Below are positions 50,601-57,788 of a stretch of 64,000 bases of DNA, piece after piece. The position numbers and the translations under genes are program-made. The notes beneath the pieces are model-generated. The model was given only the letters and a program-made list of their open reading frames with translations. It made no database searches and was not told the DNA's origin. Location of the stretch: positions 56,075 to 120,074 of the forward strand of contig JAJDYN010000015.1 in the NCBI GenBank assembly GCA_022825135.1, read 5' to 3'. The stretch comes from Gemmatimonadota bacterium. Lineage in GTDB: Bacteria > Gemmatimonadota > Gemmatimonadetes > Longimicrobiales > Gaopeijiaceae. Positions within the stretch are counted from its first letter, which is position 1. Every line of letters begins with the position of its first letter.

Positions 50601-53600
50601 GCCGGCGCCGGCTTCGACTGCATCCCCTTCGCCATGGCGGACGAGCGCCAGACCGCCGCCGACCACGAGCCGATGAACGAGCTCCCACTGCTCGGGCCCA
50701 TAACCGCAGGCTTCCTCATGCAGGAGCACGAGCTCGGCGGCGGCGGGTCGCAACAGCCCTGAATCCATTTCGAGTTCGAGGGCCGCGGTGGAGCACGCAT
50801 CGAGCGAGTCGAACCGAATCGCGGCGTCCTGGTGGTTGAAGGCGTCGTGGAGCGCGCGGGTGTGCTCCTCGTCCGCGCCGAGGAGCCAGTACTCGGTCTG
50901 GGCGTCCTGGTCCGACAAGCGTGACAGACAGCGGTTCAGAATCGCCTCGGTGGGCTCACGCCGGCCCGCGATCTCGATCACGCGGCAGGCGTACCGGTGG
51001 CCGAAGGCACCCTCTTCGAGCGCCGCAATCAGCGCGGCGGGATCGACTTCGCCCTCCCGGACCGCGTCCCCGACCGGCGCCGCCGGCGACACGAACTTGG
51101 GTTGCCAGCGAATCAGGTGCTTGCTGTCCGGGACATCGCTCCAGCGGGGGTTGCTGTTGAAGGAGTGGTATTCTCCGATGTGGGCGATCAACCGTCCGGT
51201 GGCGTGATCGTAGAAGCTGAGGCGGCCTATATAGAGCTCGCCGAGCGGTTTGTTGTACTGGCCGCGCTCATCCACGTCGAACCAGTCCCCGGTGTCGACC
51301 AGGAAGCAGCTGATGCGCGGCCCCGTCGGGGGGCGCAGGAAGGTGATGTCACAAGCCCGCTGCGGCATCGAAAAGAAATCCGGCAGCCGCATCAGGTAGC
51401 GCAGGAAGATCTGCAGCCCGCCGTCGGTCAACGGGGGATACAGCAGATAGCCTTCTTCCCGGCCGGAGGCCCACAGTTCGCCGTCCACTTCGATATCCAG
51501 AAGGAGGTCCGTCGAACCGGAGTCCATGTCGATCTGGCGGACGCTGCGGAATTCGGGCCCGAACTCGAAGGCATCGCCCACGACTGCTTCGATGTGGTCG
51601 TAGAACTCCTCGCCCGTCGCGAGGGGTTGGGGATCGAAGTCGGAACCCAGAACATCGTCGAGCGTCGGGAGGGTGTCGATGGCGTAGTCTTCGTCCACCC
51701 GGCGCACCCTGCCACGGCAGTGCAGGGTGCCCTCGTCGTCGTTCTCGAAGGAACGCGTGGAGATGGTGAAGGTGAACTGGTCGGGAGCATTCGGAACCGG
51801 GAACAGGGCCGTCTGCAGCCGGACCGGCGTCTTTCCGACGGGCGTATGCTGCAGGAACTCGATCTCATCGATGTGGACGGGATCCCCGGCGAACGCCTGC
51901 AGCAGCAACTCGATGTAGCCGGCGGCGGGAATGATCGGCGCCCGGTGGACGCGATGGTCGGTCAGCCAGGGGAAGTCCCTTTCGGATAGCCGCGACTCGA
52001 ACAGAATGTGGTCGCAGGCGACCCGGTGCCCGACGAGCGGGCCGTGCGAGTACTCTCCGCGCTGGACGAACATCTCGTCGTCGACCAGATCGTCGTGGCT
52101 CGTGGTCTGTTCCTGCGGGTGTCCGGGGAGGAGGTGGGCGATGGGCTCCGGCTTCGGGTACTGGGACGCGAAGTCCAGCTCGACGCCGGCGCGGTACAGC
52201 GCCCCCAGCGTGTCCTGGAAGCCGAGGCACACGTCCTGGCCCTTCATGAGTGTGGGGATGCAGGCCGGAACGGACGCGCCGCCCTCCAGGCACTGCCGGA
52301 TGAGCGGCTGCAGAGCGCCGTGCGGCGCGACCTCCAGGACGGCGTCGGGTCGGTGATCCCGTTTCACCGTCTCGACCGCGGCCGCGAAGCGAACCGGCTC
52401 CCGGATGTTGGACCACCAGTATGCGGCATCCAGGCGGTGCTCCGCATCGCCGGTGACCGACGACACCATGGGAACATCGGCTTCGAAGGCGCATTCATTC
52501 AGGAAGGACAGCGAAGCGATGACATCGCCGTGCAGCGGATCCATGGCCGTGGAGTGGAACGCGATGTTCCCGGGGATCAGGCGATTCTGCAGGTCGCGGC
52601 GGTCCAGCTCCTCCATGACGGGCTTCAGCGCGGATTCCTTGCCGCATATTACCGTGTTGGCGGGCGAATTCTCGCAGGCGATCTCGACCCGGGCGGGTCG
52701 GTGGTTTCCGGACTGGAATGAAACGCCGAGCTCGCTCAGCACGTCCTCCACGCCCGGGCGGTCGAGGCCGATCGCCAGCATGCGTCCGGAGCCGGCCACC
52801 CGTTGCTGCAAAGTCGCGCGGTGGTAGACCAGACGCGTAGCCTCGGCAAGCGAAAGCGCCCCGCAGGCGTAGGCGGCGGCTACCTCGCCGGAGCTGTGTC
52901 CGACAACGCAAGCCGGCTGTACGCCCCAGGTGGAGAGCAGTTCCACCAGTGCGCACTGAATCATGAAGATCGAGGGCTGCGCCAGGCGGACTTCGTTCAA
53001 ATCCTCCTGGCTCGCCTTGAAGCAGGCCTCCCGCAGCGACACTTCCGAATGCTTGCGCCACTCCTCCTCGATGGCGTCGACCACACGGCGGAAGACCGGG
53101 TCGGCGTCGTAGAGCGCCCGCCCGCATCCCGCCCATTGCGTACCCTGCCCGGAGAACACCATGGCCACACGGCGCTCGCCCTCCTCGATGGTGGACACCG
53201 GAGACGGCTCTTCCGCGAACGCGTCCAGCACCTCGGCGAGGTTGGCCCGGTCTCGCACGGCGAACGCAGCCCTCACCGCAAACTGGCTGCGGCGCCGACC
53301 GAGATTGCCCGCCAGCGTGTAGAGGTCGACCTCGCGCTCGTCGAGAACCTCCCGCAGGCTCCGTGCACTCTCCACCAGAGCGTTCGTGGTGCGCGCGGAC
53401 ATCGGGATCATGTACCCGGCGTCGGGGGCGACCGGTACCGACCACACACTGGGTCGCTGCGGGCGGTACTCCCTCACCACGCAGTGCCCGTTGGCGCCGC
53501 CGAACCCGAAGGAGTTGATCCCGACCACGACCGGTTGGTCGGGAAAGGGCTCGCAGGCGGTCTGCACCTGCATCGGGCAGCTGTCGAAGTCGATCTCGAG

Positions 53601-54788
53601 GTTCGGCGCCAGGAAATTCTTCGAAATCGGGGCATAGGTACGGTGCTGCATCATCAGGATGACCTTGAGAAGCGCGGCGCTGAACGCCGCCGCTTCCAGG
53701 TGCCCTACGTTGCTCTTCACACTTGCTACGCGTAGCGGGACCTCGCGCTCGACGCCCCCGAACGCCTCGGCGATCGCGTTGCCCTCGATGCGGTCGCCGA
53801 CAACGGTGCCGGTCGCGTGCGCTTCGATATAGTCGAAATCCTCCGGTCCCAGGCCCGCTCGCCGGCAGGCCGTGCGCATCAGTTCGACCTGCGAGTGGCG
53901 GGTCGGCGCGGTGATATAGCGCCCCTGGGCCAGACCCACCGCGTCGTCTGCCGTCCCTGCGGTGTTGACCGCCGTGGCCTCGATCACCGCAAAGATGTGG
54001 TCCCCATCCCTTTCGGCCGCTTCCAGCGGCTTGATCGCGAAGACGAATGCCCCTTCGGCGCGCACATATCCGTTGGCGTCGGCATCGAACGAATGACACC
54101 TGCCGTCCGGACTGATCACGCCCAGGGCATTGAACGAAGCGCTGCACCGGGCCGAACCAAGGTAGGTGGCGGCCCCGACCAATGCCTGATCACAGTCGCC
54201 CTGCCGTATCGCGTTCACCGCCGTGTGCAGTGCGGTGAGGGACGCCGAGCAGGCCGTGGAGCACGCGACCGACGGCCCCATCAGGTTGAGGTGGTAGGAT
54301 ATGCGGTTCGCCAGCATCGAGGCGTCGATGCTGAGGATGGAGAACTCGTTGGTGCCGTAGAGCGCCCGCCAGTTGGCCGTGGACGCGACCTGGGCGCCGA
54401 TGAAGACGCCGGTCGCGCTGTTGCGCAGCGCGTTCAGATCCCACCCGGCGTGCTCGCAGCTCTCCCATGAGCAGCCGAGCAGCATCCGGATCTGCGGATC
54501 CATGTAGGCCATCTCATTGCGCGAGACCCCGAAGAGGCTGGGATCCATCCGCTGCTCCCCGTCGTCGCGTATCAGGCCCTCGTACGCGCTCCCGAAACGT
54601 CCCGGGCCCGAGAATCCGCCGATCGGCTGGTAGCCCCTGCCATAACGGTCGGTGACCGGCTCCCGCACGATCTCGCGCCTCGCGAGGAGGTCCCAGAAAT
54701 CGTCGTCCGTGCGGATGCCCCCCGGCATCCGATAGGCGTATCCGACGATGGCGACGGGTTCCTTCGACCTCTCTCGGCCTGAGTTCAT
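47622..54788 (-). CDS. Type I reducing polyketide synthase, KS-AT-DH-pseudoMT-pseudoKR-ER-KR-ACP
   Basis: 2388 residues from ATG 54788 (GGGAG eight bases upstream); an in-frame start at 54908 is less likely. KS, 11-445: Cys180 ('STACSASL'), His324 ('EAHATGT'), His363 ('NVGHLEA'). AT, 540-890: Ser633 ('GHSSGEV') and 'IAFH' at 742-745, which suggests malonyl. DH, 905-1215: His945 but Arg949 in place of Gly (HxxxRxxxxP), Asp1122 and Gln1126. A decayed methyltransferase-like region, 1255-1385, has lost the G-x-G SAM loop. Structural KR about 1390-1610; ER 1620-1950 with 'IHSAMGGVGQA'; KR 1965-2210 with 'VTGGLGGFG' and Tyr2118; ACP 2230-2305 with Ser2266 in 'GLTS'. All reductive activities are present, so a fully reduced chain is expected, probably made iteratively. 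An acidic tail follows the ACP. No PPTase is in the window. Confidence 0.92.
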   Translation of the reverse strand: MNSGRERSKEPVAIVGYAYRMPGGIRTDDDFWDLLARREIVREPVTDRYGRGYQPIGGFSGPGRFGSAYEGLIRDDGEQRMDPSLFGVSRNEMAYMDPQIRMLLGCSWESCEHAGWDLNALRNSATGVFIGAQVASTANWRALYGTNEFSILSIDASMLANRISYHLNLMGPSVACSTACSASLTALHTAVNAIRQGDCDQALVGAATYLGSARCSASFNALGVISPDGRCHSFDADANGYVRAEGAFVFAIKPLEAAERDGDHIFAVIEATAVNTAGTADDAVGLAQGRYITAPTRHSQVELMRTACRRAGLGPEDFDYIEAHATGTVVGDRIEGNAIAEAFGGVEREVPLRVASVKSNVGHLEAAAFSAALLKVILMMQHRTYAPISKNFLAPNLEIDFDSCPMQVQTACEPFPDQPVVVGINSFGFGGANGHCVVREYRPQRPSVWSVPVAPDAGYMIPMSARTTNALVESARSLREVLDEREVDLYTLAGNLGRRRSQFAVRAAFAVRDRANLAEVLDAFAEEPSPVSTIEEGERRVAMVFSGQGTQWAGCGRALYDADPVFRRVVDAIEEEWRKHSEVSLREACFKASQEDLNEVRLAQPSIFMIQCALVELLSTWGVQPACVVGHSSGEVAAAYACGALSLAEATRLVYHRATLQQRVAGSGRMLAIGLDRPGVEDVLSELGVSFQSGNHRPARVEIACENSPANTVICGKESALKPVMEELDRRDLQNRLIPGNIAFHSTAMDPLHGDVIASLSFLNECAFEADVPMVSSVTGDAEHRLDAAYWWSNIREPVRFAAAVETVKRDHRPDAVLEVAPHGALQPLIRQCLEGGASVPACIPTLMKGQDVCLGFQDTLGALYRAGVELDFASQYPKPEPIAHLLPGHPQEQTTSHDDLVDDEMFVQRGEYSHGPLVGHRVACDHILFESRLSERDFPWLTDHRVHRAPIIPAAGYIELLLQAFAGDPVHIDEIEFLQHTPVGKTPVRLQTALFPVPNAPDQFTFTISTRSFENDDEGTLHCRGRVRRVDEDYAIDTLPTLDDVLGSDFDPQPLATGEEFYDHIEAVVGDAFEFGPEFRSVRQIDMDSGSTDLLLDIEVDGELWASGREEGYLLYPPLTDGGLQIFLRYLMRLPDFFSMPQRACDITFLRPPTGPRISCFLVDTGDWFDVDERGQYNKPLGELYIGRLSFYDHATGRLIAHIGEYHSFNSNPRWSDVPDSKHLIRWQPKFVSPAAPVGDAVREGEVDPAALIAALEEGAFGHRYACRVIEIAGRREPTEAILNRCLSRLSDQDAQTEYWLLGADEEHTRALHDAFNHQDAAIRFDSLDACSTAALELEMDSGLLRPAAAELVLLHEEACGYGPEQWELVHRLVVGGGLALVRHGEGDAVEAGAGWSTIHAGSRATLLQAPPDLFDATADEPETRRAAATPGSRWVIGEPGSLVANWLDLLDSPAVDHVPWSTIQATDFSWLDESPGAADLEAIDFFVGTDPIDPTGERAIWEFVAFLQALAPFRLESATRDCRLTVVTRGAVCDVDDPRGSALWGAVRSIALELLAEDTRIDFRLVDIGSKDDLEVLARLSRCDLRERELAIREARPWVPRIVSVRQRSPLVPDGEEPPYRLRLDNPGQVSGLRMTTCELPRLGPSDVEVEVGAAALNFRDVMVTLGLLPAMAYERSALGREVGIEASGVVRRAGSGVARLKVGDEVALTVGGCIANRVVVNEHLAFRKPAGLSMEEAASALSVYVTAYYSLIHLARLRKGQRVLIHSAMGGVGQAAIALARHVGAEVFATAGNDGKRARLLEMGVRGAFDSHSHQWYDDLMQATGGEGVDVVLNSLAGHHIALCLESLRPSGWHCEIGKVDIYTDNSLSMRVFRKNLRFAAIDVDRLMLDDPVLSHVLSQACIDLMDEGAVPPPALTVFPYRDYAKALRLMTTGQHQGKLVLQAPADPADRGFGIADTRPFLDPDATYLVTGGLGGFGLRFVPYLIAAGARHLTLMDRDPARRRDVEWIRQITTLSKMAHDYEIDIVPGDVRNAADVNRCIAGLERPLKGVFHLAGTLEDRSFLDTSPDSLARVFAPKAMGALNLHHATIDRDLDYFVLFSSIASTFGNLGQINYSGASGFLDGLAAWRRRRGLPGFSYNLGPVTEVGMAARSLHVMRMMRAAGMTTVSANFAIANLDYAMRTMADHDHLVTALFAAPPWTVRSPDYMRNGRLLSNQAAFQVDAGGELTVEGVMAQISAKVAELCGHDEGDVSEPLSSFGLTSISVAELGAFVQTQFNHQVSALELMTTASALSLAHAIVHGADSDAEEEIAGEGDEGAGAGDDFRQRVRRRRSPFANAPEDHFPNGERATVDGGRMAGSGMPSAGGRGASQTAGGAGVVPASSR

Positions 54789-54898
54789 TGTGGCTCCCGC
54801 CTCCCGCGATGCCTCGCGCGTCTCGCTGCCTCCGCAGCTTGACCTCGTCGGGCTCGCCCGTCGTTGACGTCCACAAACATCCATGTCAGAATCGCTGG

Positions 54899-54928
54899 AA
54901 TGTCGCAAAACTACAAGATAATGTCGCA
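54899..54928. repeat. Direct repeat AATGTCGCA x2, 21 bp apart, in the PKS promoter region
   Basis: AATGTCGCA occurs at 54899-54907 and again at 54920-54928, start to start exactly 21 bp, i.e. two helical turns, so both copies face the same side of the DNA. The spacing and the AT-rich setting (the least GC-rich stretch between two divergent genes) fit a binding site for a regulator. It overlaps the predicted PKS -10 element. Confidence 0.55.
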
Positions 54929-54942
54929 GACCCGGTGCACAA
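54915..54942 (-). promoter_or_regulatory. Predicted sigma-70-like promoter for the PKS operon
   Basis: Read on the minus strand: TTGTGC (-35, 54942-54937), a 16-base spacer, then TATCTT (-10, 54920-54915), about 127 bp before the PKS ATG. Both matches are partial (TTGaca/TATaaT), which is common in high-GC genomes. The two AATGTCGCA repeats flank the -10 box, so a bound regulator would directly block or reposition RNA polymerase. Confidence 0.35.
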
Positions 54943-55015
54943 CCGACAGGCGACCCGGCTCATCGACAGCAACCGATTCCTGCCCCCCGCCAGGCCCGGT
55001 CCGTATGTTGCGAGC

Positions 55016-56089
55016 ATGTCCACCAAGGTAACGGCCGAGCTTCCCGGCCCGGTGCTCGTCACGGGCGGGAACGGCTACATCGCGTCCTGGCTGATCAGGC
55101 GACTGCTCGAACGCGGTTTCGACGTCCACGCGACGGTGCGTGACACCGGTGATCCAACCAGGACCGACCACCTGACGGCGGTCGCGCGGGGTCGTCCCGC
55201 AAGGCTGACCCTGTTTGACGCGGACCTCCTTGACGCCGGCGGGTTCGATCGCGCGATGGCGGGGTGCCACATCGTCTACCACACGGCTTCGCCGCTGATC
55301 GTGCGGGACGTGGTGGATCCCGAGGGCGACCTTGTGCAGCCGGCCGTCCGCGGCACCCGCCACGTCCTGGAAGCCGCGAACCGGACACCCTCGGTCCGGC
55401 GCGTGGTGCTTACCTCAAGTATCGTGGCCGTCTACGGCGACGCCGCGGACCTCGAGGGAATCGAGGCGGACCGATTCGACGAGAGCCACTGGAACTCGAC
55501 CAGCAATGCGCACCACCAGCCGTATTCCTACTCCAAGACGCTGGCGGAGCGGCTGGCGTGGCAGATGGCGGACGGACAGGACCGGTGGGATCTGGTCGCC
55601 GTGAACCCCGGCCTCGTTCTCGGACCGGGCCTTGGCCGGCACACGAGTGCCGAGGGTGTCCTGATCATGCGCGACCTCGGGAGCGGTTACTATCGTTTCG
55701 GCGCCCCCGAGCTCGAATTCGCCATCGTGGATGTCCGCGATGTCGCGGAGGGTCACCTGCGCGCCGGGTTGATCCCGGAGGCCCGAGGCCGCCACATCCT
55801 GGTCAGTGAGACGCTGGGCCTGATTGAAATGGCTTCGATTCTGCGGAGTCACTTCGGCGACGGCTATCCATTCCCGCTTCGAACCGTGTCCAAAGTGGTT
55901 GCGCTGATGCTTGCGCCCAGGCGGCGAATCCCGCAGGCCGTGGCGAGGCGCAACATCGGCTATCCGCTCAGGTTCGACAACCGATACGCGAGAGACGCTC
56001 TCGGAATGACCTTCCGTCCGGCGGCGGAATCAATCGTCGACCACTTCCGGCAACTACTCGACGACGGCCTCGTCTCGCGCGTGGGGTGA
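55016..56089 (+). CDS. Extended SDR reductase/epimerase, dihydroflavonol-reductase-like
   Basis: 357 residues from ATG 55016; an in-frame ATG far upstream (54788 on this strand) lies across the PKS promoter and is rejected. N-terminal NAD(P) loop 'VLVTGGNGYIASWLIRRLLERG' (T-G-G-x-G-x-[IV]-A), 'YHTASPLIVRDVVDPEGD' (the substrate-loop start typical of the DFR/3-beta-HSD group), 'RRVVLTSSIVAVYG', and the catalytic Tyr-x-x-x-Lys in 'PYSYSKTLAE'. Later 'VNPGLVLGPGLG' and 'EFAIVDVRDVAEGHLRAG' are usual for ketone or aldehyde reductases of this subfamily. It is divergent from the PKS operon with a shared 227-bp control region, so it is a candidate tailoring or aldehyde-reducing enzyme for the PKS product. 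It is convergent with the small gene at 56124. Confidence 0.83.
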   Translation: MSTKVTAELPGPVLVTGGNGYIASWLIRRLLERGFDVHATVRDTGDPTRTDHLTAVARGRPARLTLFDADLLDAGGFDRAMAGCHIVYHTASPLIVRDVVDPEGDLVQPAVRGTRHVLEAANRTPSVRRVVLTSSIVAVYGDAADLEGIEADRFDESHWNSTSNAHHQPYSYSKTLAERLAWQMADGQDRWDLVAVNPGLVLGPGLGRHTSAEGVLIMRDLGSGYYRFGAPELEFAIVDVRDVAEGHLRAGLIPEARGRHILVSETLGLIEMASILRSHFGDGYPFPLRTVSKVVALMLAPRRRIPQAVARRNIGYPLRFDNRYARDALGMTFRPAAESIVDHFRQLLDDGLVSRVG

Positions 56090-56123
56090 AACTCCGGTTG
56101 ACGCCGCCCGCCGTTCCGGCTGG

Positions 56124-56396
56124 TTAACCGCCCTCCACGACCCGTTTTGCGGTTTCGTCGGCCAAATCGAACATGCCGGCCAGAATCTGATTCCGCTTGA
56201 GCCTCAGTTCGTCGACTCGCGCCCACAGGGCCTCGCGGACCGCCGTCGTCGCGGCTTCGCGCACCTCAGGTGCCAGAGTGGTTTCGTACCTGAACTCGTA
56301 TTTTTCGACCGCGAAATCCGCGATGTCCAGAATGTTCTCGCCCACGATGTCGAAGTCGATGGAGCGCTTGATGCTGATCGCCTTGAGTTCGCTCAT
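56124..56396 (-). CDS. Small cytoplasmic protein paired with STAS protein, function unknown
   Basis: 90 residues from ATG 56396, chosen because GGGAG lies nine bases upstream; the frame upstream overlaps the STAS gene region and is rejected. The sequence is highly charged and mostly helical, with 'KRSIDFDIVGENILDIADFAVEKYEFRYET' split over a short strand and two helices, then 'VREAATTAVREALWARVDELRLKRNQILAGMFDLAD'. No cysteine, no membrane span and no catalytic motif. I do not recognise it. It follows the STAS gene by 56 bp on the same strand, so it may be a partner or a target of that regulator. It is convergent with the SDR gene (34 bp). Confidence 0.55.
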   Translation of the reverse strand: MSELKAISIKRSIDFDIVGENILDIADFAVEKYEFRYETTLAPEVREAATTAVREALWARVDELRLKRNQILAGMFDLADETAKRVVEGG

Positions 56397-56452
56397 TATT
56401 TGGTTCTCCCTGGAACGTGAAAGACATTCATCGGGCCGGTTCAGACGCCCGG

Positions 56453-56794
56453 TCAGGAGCCACCGACCGCCTGGATGGCAGCGGCCTGTGTCAAGTGCAC
56501 GGGAATCAACTGGTCGAATCCGCTGATGGCCACCACCTCGCGATTCAACTGGGTGAGGGAGCAAAGGGCGAACTTTCCGCGCCCGACCTTGCGGGCCAGG
56601 ATCAGGCATGCCCTGAGCCCGGCGCTGCTCATGAACGCGACCCTCTCCATGTCCACAACCAGGAAATCGTCGTCCGGGTCGATGCCCTCCTCGACAAGAG
56701 TCCGGAAGTCATCTGCGCTCGCGTTGTCTATTCGCCCGAGCACCGAAGCGATCGCGATGGCTCCCTCGCGTCGCCACTTCACGTCAATTCTCAT
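56453..56794 (-). CDS. STAS-domain anti-sigma factor antagonist-like protein
   Basis: 113 residues forming a single STAS domain: 'AIAIASVLGRIDNASADDFRTLVEEG' (first strands and helix), 'FLVVDMERVAFMSSAGLRACLILA' with the loop Ser pair at about residues 56-57 where SpoIIAA-type proteins are phosphorylated, and 'RGKFALCSLTQLNREVVAISGF' (the last strand and helix). Partner-switching proteins of this type release sigma factors by binding an anti-sigma kinase. No cognate kinase or phosphatase is in the window, so its partners are elsewhere or it works with the 90-residue protein next to it. A role in controlling the nearby biosynthetic operon is possible but not shown. Its start has no strong Shine-Dalgarno site. 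Confidence 0.8.
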   Translation of the reverse strand: MRIDVKWRREGAIAIASVLGRIDNASADDFRTLVEEGIDPDDDFLVVDMERVAFMSSAGLRACLILARKVGRGKFALCSLTQLNREVVAISGFDQLIPVHLTQAAAIQAVGGS

Positions 56795-56919
56795 CCTCTC
56801 CCTCCGTGTAGGGAAACCTGTCTTACTCGCATGGATCGCGCATCAACCGGCTCACGTTCAGATATCGAAGGCGTTGTAGCGCGTCGGCGTAACCGTGCCC
56901 GGACGCAAGCTAGCAAGCT

Positions 56920-56940
56920 GGGGGCTGTGCGCCAGCCCCC
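56920..56940 (-). terminator. Hairpin after the Mo-binding oxidoreductase
   Basis: GGGGGCT (56920-56926) and AGCCCCC (56934-56940) are perfect 7-bp complements with a 7-base loop, 17 bp beyond the stop of the gene at 56957 on the minus strand. A strong GC stem, but followed on that strand by AGCTTGCTAGCTTG rather than a T-run. Confidence 0.45.
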
Positions 56941-56956
56941 CCGCCCCGCTGGCGCC

Positions 56957-57673
56957 TCAGGCTCCCCGCGTCGGCACCTCGCGGAACGGCAGCGACGGCG
57001 AACCGAAGGTGATCTCCCGGACCGCCTTCACGCTGCGGCCGCCGTAGCGGAAGGGAATCACGAGACGGAACGGGGCGCCGTTCACGGGAGGGAGCGGCTC
57101 GTCGTTGAGCATCCACACGAGCATCGTCTGGGGATGACGCATGGTGGGGACTTCCTCGTCCGTGTAGTAGCCGTCGTGGGAGATGACGCGGCAGTAGTGC
57201 GCCGTGGGCGCGAGGCCGATCATGTCGAGGACGTCGTTGAAGCGGACGCCGGTCCACTTGACGATGCCGGTGGGCCGGGGCGCGCCGCACTGGAGCAGGG
57301 TCACCTGGGAGTGCCTGGGCAGGTCCGCCAGGTCCTCGTAGCGCAGGGTGCCGTGCAGGCGGGAAAGCCTGCTTGCGGCGATGCGGATGCTTGCGGTGCG
57401 GTAGTCGAGGTCGGTGTCGGGAGCCTCGCCCCCGGTGTAGCGATAGATGACGCCGTCGATGGGCCCGGCGGATCCCGGGGGATGCTCGGGCGCCGAGCCG
57501 TCGGCGTTCAGCGGCAGATCGGCGCGCGTCCGGATCTCGCCCTCCACCAGCCGATCCGGGAACTCCTGGGCTTCCTGCTGCGCCAGCACCCGGTCCGGCT
57601 TCACCACCCCCATGGAAAGGCCGGCGACGGCCGTCCCCGATACCTTGATCGCGTCGCGTCGTGTGAGCTTCAT
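56957..57673 (-). CDS. Tat-exported molybdopterin-binding oxidoreductase (sulfite oxidase fold, YedY-like)
   Basis: 238 residues. The Tat signal 'LTRRDAIKVSGTAVAGLSMGVV' marks export of a folded, cofactor-loaded protein. The molybdopterin domain (PF00174) is recognisable from 'VTLLQCGAPRPTGIVKWTGVRFNDVL', in which the Cys (in 'LLQCGAPRP') would ligate molybdenum, and 'MLVWMLNDEPLPPVNGAPFRLVIPFRYGGRSVKAVREI', split around the substrate channel. The protein is shorter than sulfite oxidases: it has no haem domain and no dimerisation domain, like the YedY/MsrP group that reduces methionine sulfoxide. Substrate unknown; no MsrQ membrane partner is present. It is upstream of the STAS gene on the same strand but separated by a hairpin. 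Confidence 0.8.
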   Translation of the reverse strand: MKLTRRDAIKVSGTAVAGLSMGVVKPDRVLAQQEAQEFPDRLVEGEIRTRADLPLNADGSAPEHPPGSAGPIDGVIYRYTGGEAPDTDLDYRTASIRIAASRLSRLHGTLRYEDLADLPRHSQVTLLQCGAPRPTGIVKWTGVRFNDVLDMIGLAPTAHYCRVISHDGYYTDEEVPTMRHPQTMLVWMLNDEPLPPVNGAPFRLVIPFRYGGRSVKAVREITFGSPSLPFREVPTRGA

Positions 57674-57788
57674 GGCGTGCCTCCCGGGCGTGGTTTTATG
57701 AGCCTGTCAACGGGGGTCAAGGTAGGACGGCGGGAGTCGGCCCACAAGCTGGCCGGGAACGAGCCTCTCCGGTCTCTCCTCCCCTGCG

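Noticed and set aside
47622..54788. Trans-AT or PUFA-type PKS
   Set aside because: A cis AT with the active-site GHSSG is present, there is one ACP rather than a tandem ACP array, and DH/ER/KR follow the FAS-like order.
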